Positions 47,951-61,227 are shown, numbered from the stretch's first letter. The stretch: DNA of 64,000 bases from Daphnia pulex (GCF_021134715.1 NC_060018.1:8883501-8947500), one strand, 5' to 3'. The notes: generated from the letters alone by a model not told the origin. Numbers and translations: made by a program.

Positions 47951-50900
47951 CTATAAACGGGCTTCCGTCGACTCCAATTCGTAAAACAATAGGTAGGCCT
48001 CTGATGAAACGACCCGCTGGGCGGTCAAGTTCGATATCCTGGAATATTTCAATTGAATTTGTTAATTTTTTAAAAATTTTCGAATTTAAAATGACGCGTC
48101 TGAACCTAGAGTCGTTGTATTCGTGCCAATTCGCACTGAATGGATGCCGGCAGGAGGCCGTGTAGTGTCCCGAATAGGCCGATCCCGAATGATTGATGAC
48201 TCCGTAAAGTTGGTAGCTGCAAGGCGATGGTTTGATGCCTGGACTTGTGTAGGCAGACAAGTCCAGGTCCGTCAGCGGGAAATCGACGCTGGCGTCTAAT
48301 TTGCGGAATCTCTCGCCGGGACTGAAGCGTTTCAAATCTGCCGGGACAATTGAATAATGAATGAATCAATGCAAATTGATCAAAAATTCAGGCGGGAAAA
48401 AAAAGAAAAACTTTGAAAAAGTCGCGGAGAACTTACGGAGCACAAGAATCTGAGGGAACTTGTGAATGGTGAACTTTTTGGTGCACTTGCGCCGAGTTTG
48501 ACATTTGGAACACGTCTGTAAAATGGTAAAAAAGAAATAGGTGAAGTTGCTCAAGCCCAACAAATGAAAGGCGGGAATCGAAATGTCTAAATGTGTGGTC
48601 CTTACGGGCTTTTCATCTCCGTCGAGTATTTCTTCCTTGCCGAAAAGATCGAGGCAGTGCTGCAACTTGACGTTGGATTTGCTGGACGGCGGGATAGGCA
48701 GAGAGAGATCCCAAAAGGGATCAAACGTCACGCTGCAGTGACCGCAGACAGTGCACTGTAAAGTTGATTTGAGCTGGCCAACAAACAGGTCCACGATCTT
48801 CGAGTCGTCCCTCCTCACGTAACGCTTCCACGATTCCGCGGCCTTCTCCGAATCACTGTCAACACAAACAACCAAACGAACAAAAGAAAAGATGACAACT
48901 CGAAAAATTTGAACTTTCTGGCCAGTTCATATGACAAGTCGACAGGCTCCAGGAAAAGAGACCAAATTTAATACCTCAAATCATCTGAAATGTCATGTTC
49001 GAGAGGGCGGGGTTTGACGGCAATTCGGTTGACATCTTCGTGCAAACCCTCCAAAAGATATCGGAGAAATTCCTGGGCGTCTTGTTGATTGTAGCCCATG
49101 AAACGGGGAGCAAATTTTTGAATCTAAAAACAAAATCAAACATGGAATTTAGCTATATATAATTGGGGAAATCTTTTGACTTATTTGTTATACCTGGCTC
49201 TTTAGAGCAGTCGGATTAACAGCGCTGGATGAGTACGAGTCGTCATCGTCATCTTCTTTCTTCCACAATTCGGCTAAAACGATGGCGAATGCTGGGAAAT
49301 TTCCAATAAAACAAAAAAACCCGGTGAAAACCAGTTGAAAGGAGAAGGAACCCGATCAAAATGCATCATCAGCCAAACGAAATTTAATACCTTTGATGAG
49401 AGCTCCGTTCATCGATGACGTGGAAGTGTTGATGTGATTGGCGTACTCGTTCGATATGACGTATTCAAGCACAGAGCGAGTGTTGCTCAGGCACTGCAGC
49501 ACCGAATTCATAAAACACTGGAAAAACCGAAAAGAAAGAAAGAAAATAAAAAGGGGGAAATCAATACGGCGATTTTAAAATGTCAAACGGGTCTGGTGGC
49601 AACTGAAATTTATTCTCGAGTCTGAGCACATACCGTATTGCCAATATTTCTGAGTCCAACCAGTCCTGTACTCTCGTTAGACGTGGTGGTCTTGGCTTGG
49701 CTTGAACTGCAGGTGCGTGACCGAGGCGCCGATTTTGGTGACGACGTCTCTGACGTCTGATCGACTGAATCCGAAATCGAGTGCCTCGATCCTCTCGCTC
49801 CACTCAACTTTGCTGAGGTAACTGAAGATCGAATGGCCGGAAGATGTCCTCCATCCTGATATTAAAAAAAGAAAGAAAGAAGAAAGAAAAAATCAATAAA
49901 ACGTGATCAATAAGTTAAAAATAAAAAAAAAAATCCGGGAATCGACCCCAGTGAAATAAAATAGATTTTTTTTTTTTTAGTTTGAACATACTCCTGGTAC
50001 TTCGGTTACAGGGTAAGTGTACTGGTATTTCCTAAAAAGAGCCAAGAAGCTGCGCGACAGAGTCGTCGGTGAGAGAGGCGTCTCGCGGCGACCGCCGAGA
50101 AAATGGTTCAACTTGTTACTGGATTTCACTCGGGACTCCTCATCTCCACTGTGAACCCATTCCAGGGTGGAAGCGTTCAAAATTGTAACCATCGTGACAG
50201 TTTTCGCACTTAAACACACACACAGAGAATATAATAAGACGAATAAAAACAAGGAATGTTCAATCAAGAATAGAAGAGTCGATTCACACGTAGATAGATA
50301 TTTAAATACGTCCAGGCAGAAGCTAAGTTCTTATTACTAGTCGATGGGATCGAGTGGGCGCTCAATTGTTTTTCTCAATCAAAAGACAATTCAGCTGACT
50401 GGCAAGAGATCCGAGCAGCCACTGACAGATTTTCGTCTCTCTACAGCTCCTTATTTTTTGAGTTATGGCTGGACTTTTGACTCCCTCCCCCCCCCACCAC
50501 CACCATTCAGCTCCCAATCCATTTTGTTTCCTCCCTCCCCCCACCATCTTCCTTTCTCCTTTTCCTCGTTCGTGATGCCGCAACCCGATTACCTTGCCCC
50601 CCCGTCTAACCGTTCTCTCCCATTGGCGAATGGCCTCGTCCCGTTGGGTTCCCGACAATAGAAGGTCACCTGATCCGAATTCCGCGCACACTTCAAACTC
50701 CTTTTCTCAGCGGACTAGGCCACATTTTTTATCTTCTTCTCCATGCCAAAAAAATTGTTTTTCTTCCCCTCGCCCCTACCAGATAGCGTCGGATTGAGAC
50801 AACTTTGTCTATACTCTATACGGGGTTTAAAACATTTATCTTTGGCTCAAGGTTTTTATTTTTTAAAAGGGCCGCAGGTAAAGATTAAATAAAAAACGAG

Positions 50901-53638
50901 ACGATATCAAAGTCCGGTTTACTCCCGTGACGTGTTGAAGCATCTTCCTTTTTCGACAGTCTAATTTGGAAATTATCAAAAAAATTATCCTGTTTGAAAT
51001 TGGACAATTTGAATAGAAGAAAGGTCGCAGAGTCGTGTTTTTCCTCTAATACCTCATTCCTTCGCATTGCGCAACGCTCATTATATCTGCACGATCGTGA
51101 TAGAAAGGCGGGAACTTTTTACAAAAAAAAAAATTCGTTGTTTCTTTTTTATTATTATTATTTCTCGGTTTCTTCATGGTCACGGCGGCTGAAATTGGCC
51201 TTAGACATTTTTTTGTTGTAAATTCCGGATGCGTCTTTTCTGAAATAAGTGAGGGGGAACTGTTTAACAGATTTGGAAACAGGCTCGTCTTTTCCATTTT
51301 TCTTCAACATTCACTTGTGAAATCTGTCAGATGCCGGAGAATCCGGGCACGCCTCCAATCCCGGAAAATGCCAACGAGGAGGACCATTAAGAACTGATTC
51401 AACTTTGTGTCTACGTAGCTGCTCCTGCTGCTGCTGCTGCGGCTGGACGTTCTTACGTATTTTTAGCTGGCCACTTTCAGTGTCTGTGCAAGCCTTTCAA
51501 AATAAAAAAGGACGGAGACAGATGTATCTAAATGTATCGCTGGCTGGCCAAGGAAGCAGCTGCCAGCGAGGACACAACACCTCAACTGCGAACGCAAGTA
51601 ATTCGATCGCCCCAAGATCAATGAGGAAGGAAGTTGAAAAGGAGGGGAGGAAACACAAAAGTTCCTGCGTCTGAATGCGGCCAGGAGGCCTTCACGTTTT
51701 TGTTGTGCTCTTCGAATCGGGTCACGACGGATGACGGGCGGGAGTTGGAAAACAAAAATCAAAAAGTCCTTGGGCGCAGTCAAACAAAAAAGTCCAGCGG
51801 TTTGGCTGACGCCAGCCAGGGGAAGGCGGTTTTAAATTTAAAATCAAACGTGACCAGCAAGGACGTGGCCGGTAGGAGCCAGTTGACTCTAAAGAAGAAA
51901 AAAAAACATTTTCGGCAGCCTATCGACCCACACGTCACGACTAGTCGACAGGAAATCATAATCATAATAACATTGACGAATTCTGACGACATCGATCGAG
52001 TGGCCATCTACCGGCTTCATTCGCTCACATTTTTTTAATTTGATGAAAATAAAATGACCTGATTGTCGTCGGACGATGAAGACGAGAGCGTTGATGGCGA
52101 AGATGATCGAAGGGCCACATCTTTAGCGATTGCCGGCGCAGTCCTGGGCGCTGGCGAGGCTCGGCTGCTCTCCCCGTTGACGATGCGGTCAGGCGTCGGG
52201 CTGTTTTGAATGCGGGCGGACGGAGCAACGGCGGCCAAACGCTGGTTGACTGGAGTGCTTCCTCCGTCACGTTCCACAGATTCGTCGCTATCTGAACCGT
52301 AGCCCGTCGTCGTCGTTCTGCTCGATTTCGAGCCGCCAATTGGCGGTGGTTTGCCGGTAAATGACGAAGAAGGCGCCGGCGATGTCCGGCTCCTGTCGGG
52401 AGTCACGTGATTGCGATTTTGATCGTAGCGTCGTCGCAAATCAGACACGGTCGGTCTGACATCTTCCTCGGCGTTTTGCTGCTCCTCTTTTTTGTCGTCC
52501 AGCGGCTGCGACGAGCGGAGGAAGCGCGACCTGAAAACGGGCGTTTCCCCCACCGATTTCGACGACTGAAAATTGCGAATGCGATCGCCGATTTTGGGTA
52601 TTTCAGCGTCTCTGTCGGACGAGTATTTGCTGGTCCGTGTCGGCACCGTCGACCCATTAGCCAGGCCGCTGGTCCGTTCCGTTCGATATTTCGACAAAGT
52701 CGAGGACGGCACGAAATTGGACGAATAATCTCGCGACCTTTTGACGTTGCCATTCAGGTAATTATTATTGCTGTTGGCCGTGCTGCTGCTGGACAAGTCT
52801 CTCGTTTCCGATTGAGTTTCTCGATTGCGCGAAGAGCCGGTGGCGCCATCTTCAGAAGTGGATTTGCGCGTCGAGAAGTAAGTGCGGGCGGGCGACGTCC
52901 GTGTCGACGAACTACAAACATAAAAATAAAAAATAAAAAAAAGGAAATTCCAAAAAGGGCCAAATTAAATAGGGGCGACGATATAAATTAGTCGCTAGTC
53001 GAGTGGGGTATTTGTACAACTCCATCCTTTTCTTTTGAGTAATAATATTAAAAAAAAGGAACGTCTTGGGGGAGTAGAAGAAGAGCATTTATTCTAATTA
53101 TATCCCCCAACACCCCCTTCTCTCCCAAGAAGAAGTAGGTCTCTCTAACGAACTCGGGGAGTGAATGTTTGTCCTTTTTAAATTAAGAAAGAGAATGTCG
53201 GGACGAAAGTGAAAACGTCCAGGCCAACTACGTATAAGGTCGAGAGAATTTCTCGTTTTTCACTTTAAACCGTCCGGTAATGTGATCTTTGAATTCTCGG
53301 AAGGCAGCAACACGTCGTGACCGAGGCTCAGTTTACCTGTACAGCGAAGAACTGGTTCGAGTCGACGATATGGGGGGTCTGGAGGACACGGAATAATCTC
53401 TTGTAACCGACACCGAGGGACTGGTGTATTTGTAGCTGCTGGCGACATAACTCGAAGAATAAGGTGAGCGGTCCAAGCTGGACGTCCGCCCGCTGCTGCT
53501 GCTGCTGCTGAACGTTGACGATGATCGCGAGTAAGAAGAGCTGCCGCCCCCGCTGCCATAAGATGAGCTGTAGGACGTGTATGATCCTCCGAGTCGCCGG
53601 CTCGGTGACGAAGTCGATGATGACGTCAACACTGGCAT
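47951..53638 (-). CDS. Usp2: Ubiquitin-specific protease, USP2 type, with long Ser-rich N terminus
   Basis: Catalytic exons, minus strand: 49855-49634, 49517-49391, 49291-49194, 49123-48975, 48855-48606, 48515-48437, 48337-48106 and 48038-47951. All phases agree and the last exon supplies the family ending AYLLFYEL. The enzyme is a C19 cysteine protease that removes ubiquitin from substrates. Visible are the Cys box ([11 protein letters not shown] then [13 protein letters not shown] across an intron, nucleophile Cys at 49515-49517), the QQDAQEFL box, the zinc-binding CTVCGHC and CSKC pairs, the His box [12 protein letters not shown] and NDS. Upstream exon 50208-49992 joins in phase. Ser-rich exons 53638-53337 and 52911-52059 join each other in phase and carry the first ATG. 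Their link to 50208 does not keep phase with the apparent CAG/GTCATT donor, so a small exon is missing, or the 50208 exon belongs to a second isoform starting at the ATG at 50192. Confidence 0.93.
50209..52058 (-). other. Large Usp2 intron or internal promoter region
   Basis: At 1.85 kb this gap is much longer than the other introns of the gene (60-140 bp in the catalytic part). It has pyrimidine and purine tracts and GC-rich blocks. It may contain an unrecognised small exon whose length is 2 modulo 3, or an alternative promoter for a short isoform. Confidence 0.45.
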
Positions 53639-55113
53639 CTTTTCGATCTATCGAGAAAAATCTGCTGAATTTGGGCAAAAGAGAAAGAGAAAAAGAAAGA
53701 AACTGAGTATGCGTGGGAGAGATGTCATTTGGTCGCATTATGGGGAAAAGATCAATAAAGTTCCAATCACAAATCTTGTTCCCAATCTTGTTCCGATCCT
53801 TCTTCCTTCAGAGGGGGGGTCCCTCTGTATATGCGCACCTCTCTCGTGCTATACATGGCCAAATAGGACGCCGTGTCCCGGCGAACTAATTATAGAATCC
53901 CAATGCCCTCCATATCCAAAAACCAGACAAACGGCCAAAAGGCAACGGGACCCCGTGAGTGATAGGAAAAGCAAAAAGAAGAAACAAAAAAGGAGCAATC
54001 AATAAATTGCGATGAAAATCCACGCCCAACAAAAAAGGGCGAAATGGAAAAAGAAGAAAAAGTTGCAACCCATTTTCTGCTTTTTTCTTTCCCTTTAAAT
54101 ATTATATGAACGTTAGGTGCGCAACCACACCCGGACCTTTGGCCGAGGTGAGTCATACACACGCTACTACGTTGCGGCTTCTGGCCGTCCAGGGAGACGG
54201 AACATCTTTTGAACGAAACGGTCCTCATCATTACGCAAGTTGTTGTGTGTGTGTATCTCTACTCACAAGAGTGAATATTTTAAATCGAATTAGCCGACTA
54301 GTACGAATTTCGGGTGCCCAAAAACAACCCGACGACCTTGACAACTCCATGGTGGGCTGACGAGAAACCGATCAATATAAGGTCTGACACACTAGTAGCC
54401 GTTGCCGACTGACGAAAGCACAAACCCAAGAAAACGGTTTTGGCAACTCTTGTGCGTTACACTAAAACTCCCCGACATCCACAGACGTGCAAATGTCGCG
54501 GTTAAATACATTTTTAAAAAACCCCTAGCTCTCCCTGATGGCATTATCGCCAAAGAGCAACTGCCCCAACTTGCACTTACTTCAAGAAAACCAAAAGGAG
54601 TTGGGATGACGTCAGAACTCGATTTAAACGGTTAAAGTGCTCACAGACGCACTCACTTACACTCACACACACACACAGACACACACACCACACACACACA
54701 CGTTGCTGCTGTTGTTGTGTCCTTTAACCGTTCACGCCGCGTCCTCCATTGCCGACCTTTTGGTCGGCATTTCGTCGTTTTGCGCCTCGATCGCTTTCAC
54801 ATCGACCAGATCCGGAGACGCGGATAAAGCACACTAACGTGCAGCGTCACAGATTCCTCGAGTGTGTGTGTGTGTGTGTATCGGTTGGTTTTTTTTTCTT
54901 CTTTCTTTTCGCTCTCTTTAGGCGGAAGAGAGGGCCGTGTGCGCGCGCGCGCCGAAAGTCGTTTGCTGATGGTATGTGGGTCAACGTCTCTCCACCTCCA
55001 TTCCATCCAGCCGTACTCTCTCCGCTCGTCCTCCCCGTGGATTGTGCGCCCTGCAACTGTTACAAGGCAGCAAAAGTCAAGAGCCATGAGCCATCTGTCG
55101 GTCTGCCGGTTTA
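53639..55113. other. Intergenic region upstream of Usp2
   Basis: This lies between the Usp2 start codon and the stop codon of the methyltransferase gene. It should hold the Usp2 5' UTR and promoter. A CA-rich microsatellite lies at about 54661-54700 and a GC-rich (CG)n stretch at about 54940-54952. No coding exon recognised. Confidence 0.5.
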
Positions 55114-56361
55114 TTACAGCACGCGGTACAAATGTACTAAATCCATTTCGGGCACAGACTCTTCATCGTCGTCGTCGTCGTCGTCGTCGTCGTCATCCAT
55201 GGATGATGATGCAATGTTGGATGGCTGACTCAGGAGCTCCACCCACTGGTCCAGCTGGATGTTTGTGTCGAGCGTGGAAAGCGCTTGATCCAGCGACGGC
55301 GACGTCAAGATGAGGGCGCCGCGTTTGATGAGTTGTCGCAGTGCCAGCCATAAATCACGCTGCACTTCCGGCGGAGCAAAAAATTCAAACACGTTGTGCA
55401 TCACCACCACGTCCGCGGATGAAACTAAATGCGGAAATTGGCGAATGTCACCCGTGAAGACTTCAACCCTTGACTGGAAAGGGAAAATGATTAGTTGCGA
55501 GCGATTTACTTTATCTAGATGTAACGCACCTGCATGCTGTATTTTTGAACCATAGACAGTGACAGAGCTGCAAGTTGTTGATTGATTTCCACTCCGGTGA
55601 TCCTGCTGGCGTGTGAGTAGGCGAATGCACCAAACAAGACAGCCCCAAAACGAGAACCGACATCCAAAAGATGTTTTCCTGATAAATCAGGAAGGAGATT
55701 CCTGAAGGCATGGGCCAAGTTGTCTCGTGACGCAGAATGAGAAATGAACGCTGTCAAACAATAGGAAACCCAATTATGAAGAAGTCCATTTGGTAACTAC
55801 AGAAAGTTAAGCCTTACTCAATGGTTTTGTATTCCTTGAACCACACGATGTGCAGTAGTTTTTGGGTAGCTTTCCTTCATCACACAAGGCATCCACTAGC
55901 CTATCATCGTAAAGGAAACCATCAACATTTAATGTTGTAGCAGGATGACAGTCTGCATTCTGAATAAAAGGAAACATCTCAATGATAGGAAATATAGCTA
56001 AAGATTTATTAACATTGTTCCTTACTTGGCCAGTTTTGGGGAAAATGATGGTTTCTGATGGTAGTTGGGCTTCCATCGGAAGAAGCTGCCTTAGATCAGT
56101 AGCAATGTTTTCAAGAAGCTCGTCAGCTTCAACTCCGTTAACAACAATTGCTGTTTCATTGCTGCCTAGGAAATACAAAACAATTTTGGGTATTCAAATT
56201 TTTCAGGAGTTATGAAGTGAATAATATTTACCTATATTCAAATTGTTGTCACCAGCAAACCAGTTCTCTTTAACCCAACTCAAAAACCCATTTATTACTG
56301 ATGGATCCTTCGCTCGATGCAGAATTTCCATGAATTCTTTCTGTGCATCGGGTAATTCCAT
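55114..56361 (-). CDS. Class I SAM-dependent methyltransferase of unknown target, with poly-Asp tract
   Basis: Five exons on the minus strand, 56361-56232, 56165-56026, 55959-55818, 55750-55530 and 55473-55114, give about 330 aa with consistent phases. The Rossmann-type motif I is LLDVGSRFGA (about residues 165-174), followed by GVEIN (acidic ribose-binding position), FTGDIRQF and a VVVMHNVFEFF strand-and-turn. An N-terminal domain of about 130 residues ends in CTSCGSRNTKP, a CxxC pair (about 126 and 129) that could bind a metal. Near the C terminus a run of about 11 aspartates (about 303-313) is encoded by a trinucleotide repeat. I do not recognise the family by name. The catalytic core is whole, but the substrate cannot be read from sequence. 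Confidence 0.9.
55164..55200. repeat. Coding trinucleotide repeat (poly-Asp)
   Basis: A CGT/GTC-type run on the plus strand is GAC/GAT on the coding strand and encodes the Asp tract of the methyltransferase. Such runs are length-variable. Confidence 0.9.
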
Positions 56362-59300
56362 TTTCCACGTGTTGAAAAACAACTTTTAACTTAATGGCGA
56401 TATCAATCTAGTAATTTTTCATTTTCCCATGCCTCACCCAATACACGTGTGCCGATACCCGATGTCCCGATTTCTAACATGCAGACGTCTGTCGCATCAG
56501 CTCAGCTGATGCCAGTATTTTCCGTCGAAATGTGTAGATAGCGCCTCGGGTGTTCAAAATGTGTAACTTAAATTTAATCAGGACGATCCCCGTTTTTCCG
56601 AATTTATTAGTTCCAAGGCAAAGTCCAAAGTGCACGAAAGAAATTGCAACAGCTACTACCTATTATTATTTCACACAAGATCCTTGTATTTGGCTCAATG
56701 AACAATGCCGACCATTGTGTAACGCATTAGGACTTTTATCGTATTACCAAATGCTCAAATTATATACTTGCGTTGCAAGCACATTTAGAGTATCAGCGAC
56801 GGTAGGGTAAACAATAGTTACAAGACTACTAAGATTGCTATCAGCAATGTCAATTATCTAGTGTCAATTATCTAGTGGGCTTGATTCCAGGTATACAGGG
56901 AATAATTCCGCGTACCTTATAACTTTTAGAATAGCCTTTCCTTTGAAGCCCGTGTTGATCTTTAAAACTAGCACTATGTCTAGAATAAATAAGGAACTAA
57001 CTCAACGACCGCAAGTAACGGTTTCAAACTCAGAAGAAGTTCAGAGGGAAAGAAAGTTTGCTAATGTAAGAAAAGTTAGAAACACTGTTATTTTTCGAAT
57101 AACATAAATCACGAAACTGTTATTACCGTTCATGTCCCAGTGTCCGCTCCACTCGAATTTATAGAATTTAGCATTAGGTTAACTGCGTTCATTCATTTTA
57201 TGCGCTGTGTAATTCAGTGATTTTCAGCGTTCCAATCGAAAAGAGACTGGGCGGCGGAACCAACTTTCAACTGGTTCTGCTGTAGATCATAATATACCGA
57301 TTATTATTCCATGTGTGAAAAAATGAAACAGGATGTGACGGTGCATATCGCTGTACTAAATACTCGTCTAAAATGTTGTATACTTTTTAGTCGCACCACG
57401 TTTAGTCTAATATATATATATTTATTGAGCCTGTATGCGATTGTGCCGTATCTTTTTTTTTATTGATTTGCATGACTTCATCCAGTAATAAGATGCTGTC
57501 AGTGCGGAATATAGGCTAGTTGCTATTGTTGCGGGATCCAATATCCATAGAAATGCGATGGAATAAAATGCACCTATTTGTCTGCTGGACGCTCAAGCCC
57601 GTGGTTTTCCTAATGAAACTGGCAATAAGTCTAGAATATGTATGCAGCTAATAGCTACAGAGCCCAGCAAAAGTAACGATAAACTATCTTGCACAGCGGG
57701 AATAATGTGTGCACTAGAGGTAGAAGCAGTTTTATTTTTCAACTAGCCGCTAATCAAGAAAGCCGAAGAAAGTACCGGTATCTTCCTCGATCTTCCTTAA
57801 CTTCCTATTCCAGTTTGGTTTACTCAAATTATTTCTCAGACTAAAGATGGAAAAAAGGCTGCTATCTAAAGTTATTTTTTTTTCTGTGTGTTTCGGTCAT
57901 ATTCTATTCTATCACTATTCTATCCACGACCAGAACGAAGGTTCTAGTATTCGAAAGGTTGCCTAGATGGGGCCCCAAGTGATTGATATTAAACTTATTA
58001 ATCGGAACGTCCTATGTAGCTGCAATTCACAAGGAATCAGTATTACAATTTAAAAAAAAAAGTGGTTGAATACGGTTGAACAAAAACCATAAAAGTTCTA
58101 AGAAAATATTTCTCTATATTCATGACTCTATCATTTGGAATTATAGCAATTTTACCTCTTTTCCTTGATTATTTCGAATTGTAATTATGTTTAATTAATC
58201 CCTTTATCTGAAAGAAAACAGTATTTTCTAAAACTTGGAATTAAGTTTCTTGAAGTCATGGATCGTCAACCTTGTTGTAAATTTCATTCATCCGCGTGCC
58301 GTGAATTATCCGCATGCATCTTACGCACGTCATGTATCATTTAGTGACAATCACAACTCAAGCTGGAGTCGAACACGGTGCTGTCAAAATCAATTCATAT
58401 GCATTGATGGATCTCTTTAATCCACGAATGAATCGATGTGCCGTACATTTTTTTCTGAGTTGCTTGGCTTAACTTAAAACAAAAAACAAAAAAATAAATA
58501 AATTCTCACCTATACTTTCTAACCTCTCCTTCATCTTTTATGTGATCGCTTACCCTAGCCGCTCAACTAGACGTTCTTCAATTGTGATTTTTAGACCGCA
58601 CTATGATTAAAATATAAATTTGGAAGCTATACAATAAATTAGTGAATTCTAAAATAAATTTCTGAAATAAGAGAAAGGCTAAAATTGAAAATGGACTATC
58701 ATTAAGCTGACCGCAACAAGTAGAATTAGGAGCGTTTAGTTTGGTCACCGAAATAGGCTATCTGCCGAATTTTATACAAAGGCATTTCTTCCATCTTTGT
58801 CGCAGAATAAAATATCGGATAGGGAGATAGGAATTGCAATTTTTGATACATGATCTCCTTGTAAGAAACGCGCACTTACGTAAAAAATTAAATATACTGA
58901 AATAAGCGAAACGAGCGAAACAGAATTTTTTATACTTTGACGTAATGTCACATAGTGGCGGTTATTTTATAATGGTTGTTTTAACTTTTTTCTACTTTTT
59001 TGGTTATTTCAGGTTTTTCTTTTTTTTTTGCATACGAACGTTAATGGCAGTTCGTGAAAACCTTGGAATGCCATAAGACAAATAGCGTGGGCTTTTGTGA
59101 ATCAGAGTCGATAACACATCAATCAAATAGGTAAATGGGCAGTCATTCATTCAAGGTAATGGCGTTGAATTTGGAAGCCAAGGTTAAATTTACGGAATTG
59201 AAATATTCGATGAGCCCACGTGGACGTTAACGACACCGATGTACTTAAAATTTTATCGGCCGACCATTTCAGCTGTTGTCGAGTCCACAAGTTACAACTC

Positions 59301-59728
59301 ATCTCGTTAAAAAACATTTACCTCCTCTCCAGGCAACATTCTCTAGCTGAGACCGACTTTCGGACCGGTCCGAAAAGGAAAGCTGAGGGCTAGATCTCTA
59401 TATCCTTAATACTCTTTTTGTTTGAAAGAGGGGACCTTATTAGGTACGTCATCCGATCAAGCGAGAGTTTGTTCCTGGTCAACTAACACGGTCACGGGCT
59501 TTAAGAATTTCTGTTGCTATCGTATGACAAAGTATATTGAACATGAGATTCTCGGAATGACAAGGGCACTTAATGGGTTTATCAATTCTACTACGTTATT
59601 GTCTATGTACAAGGTCTCTCGTGCATCAAGCTTAACTAAAGATTCATTTTGAACTGAAACAATAAATTGAGGACACTCTAACAGCGACACGTCCTCGGCT
59701 AGCTATAGGCAGGTTGGAAAGTGACGAA
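56362..59728. other. AT-rich intergenic region
   Basis: There are 3.4 kb without a recognisable exon. The part next to 56361 must hold the methyltransferase promoter. A perfect 18-bp palindrome TTTCGGACCGGTCCGAAA lies at 59358-59375. Otherwise I see nothing in it. Confidence 0.6.
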
Positions 59729-60615
59729 TTACTCTTGCTGGGCCAGCAGGCTCTTGTAGTCGTCCTTCTGAATACAAAGCATTTGGAGTTTTAACCGTTA
59801 CGTAGGGTGGAGGTGACCAGTTAAGAAAGAAAAGGAAAACACTATCACCTTGGTCCATCCGCCGTTGCAGATACGGTAAGAGGCCACGACGGCCATGCCG
59901 GCCAAACTGAACAACGCCAAGACGATAACGCAAAGGAAAAGTCCGGCGCGCAACCAAAAATGGAGCTCGTCGTCAACAGGCAACGTCGGTTGGATCGCCT
60001 CTGTGCGATTGTTTACGGTGAGGTAATACAATTTTCCAGAATCTTTGACTGCGTTGTAGAAGTCCCAATATCCTGCCAGGAAGTACAACACGCTAGACCC
60101 TACCACCCCCAAGGACGTGACCAGGTAAGCGTAGCTGCGTAATTAAAACAATAAAACCGTCAAAACCAAACAACAAGTTGATATACTATAATGGCATTAT
60201 GATGAAAAGGAGAGTAGTGTCCTCTTACTTGATCCATTTCCTGGAACCACTGGCAAAACATCCGAAAATGCCAGCGAGGAAGCCAAAAGATCCAACGGCA
60301 AGTGTGAAAATTGTGTTTCCGTTGTGTTGGATGCTCTCGTCCGCGTCGTGATAATTGACCAACAAAAATACCTGCGGGGCATATTAAATGGCGTACAACT
60401 ACGGTCTGTTGAAAATTTACCGGAAGGGCGTAGGCCCGCAGGTGTTGACAACGCGGCACTATACCATTTTTGTTTTGTATACTACGTACCTGCAGAGTGA
60501 TGCAACTCAGACCGGAAAAGATCTGGACAGCTGCCCCGTTGGACAGACCGTCAATGTCTTTCTTTTGTGGCCGCGTTTCCACCATATCCGTTAACGCCGC
60601 TCGGGTTGTTTGCAT
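59729..60615 (-). CDS. Four-transmembrane protein of unknown family
   Basis: Four exons on the minus strand, 60615-60490, 60371-60229, 60134-59849 and 59767-59729, encode about 197 aa. Hydrophobic segments lie at about residues 28-47, 63-82, 91-113 and 151-175. The N terminus is short and hydrophilic. The loop between helices 3 and 4 holds a possible N-glycosylation site NRT (Asn about 132), which suggests an extracellular or luminal loop. The tail is short and charged (KDDYKSLLAQQE). The topology resembles MARVEL/claudin/tetraspanin-like four-helix membrane proteins, but I see no claudin WGLW motif or tetraspanin CCG motif, so I do not assign a family. Confidence 0.87.
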
Positions 60616-61227
60616 GGTCGACACTTGCGTTCAAATAAAATACGAATGCGCAACGAAAACGAGAGGTCCTTTCGGTAGGAAAGGCGCTGGACGACTGAAA
60701 CACAATGACCCAATCACTACGGCCTAGCCCTCGTTTCTCGATGTGAAAGTTGCTGCTAGTTCTGCTTGTTGCCTTATTCTATCCGCTTTTTGTCGTGGTG
60801 CAATCCAGTTGCCACCAGTCTTGGGGGAAAGAACAAAAAAAAAAAAAAAGACACCCGTCATATAATAACGGGCTGCGTGCATACATTAACTGCCCTCGGG
60901 GGTGTCTCGTTTATTTCGTGCAGAACACGTTTCCACACTCGTTGCGCCCATTGCCTCATCAAGGACCGCATTTATATTCCAATGACGATTGAATCTAGCG
61001 AAAAAGAAATGCGAACGTACGTTACATACTAAATTCAGTACAAGTTGTTTTCACCCAATTCTAGATCTAGGTGGATATTCGATGTATTTGACATCTTTAT
61101 TACACGGGGGAAAATATTGGCTTGAGCTCAAGAATTTGTTTTTCTTTTGTCTGTGTGCGTATTAAAGGTTATGTGGTAGGTATGGCATCTAAAAACACTG
61201 AGGAAACCCAACTCAAGGGGGAAGGGG
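60616..61227. other. Intergenic region upstream of the four-transmembrane gene
   Basis: Holds the 5' flank of the four-transmembrane gene and the 3' flank of the F-box gene, with an A-rich run at about 60834-60850. No exon recognised. Confidence 0.5.

Noticed and set aside
48061-48110. Donor CGC/GTCATT as the end of the penultimate USP2 exon
   Set aside because: The donor at AG/GTTCAG (48105) joins in phase to the exon at 48038 and gives the conserved USP ending; the alternative does not fit as well.
51463-51783. Minus-strand 106-codon frame inside the large Usp2 intron as the missing exon
   Set aside because: The peptide shows no similarity to USP2 N termini and no clear acceptor/donor pair of the needed length was found.
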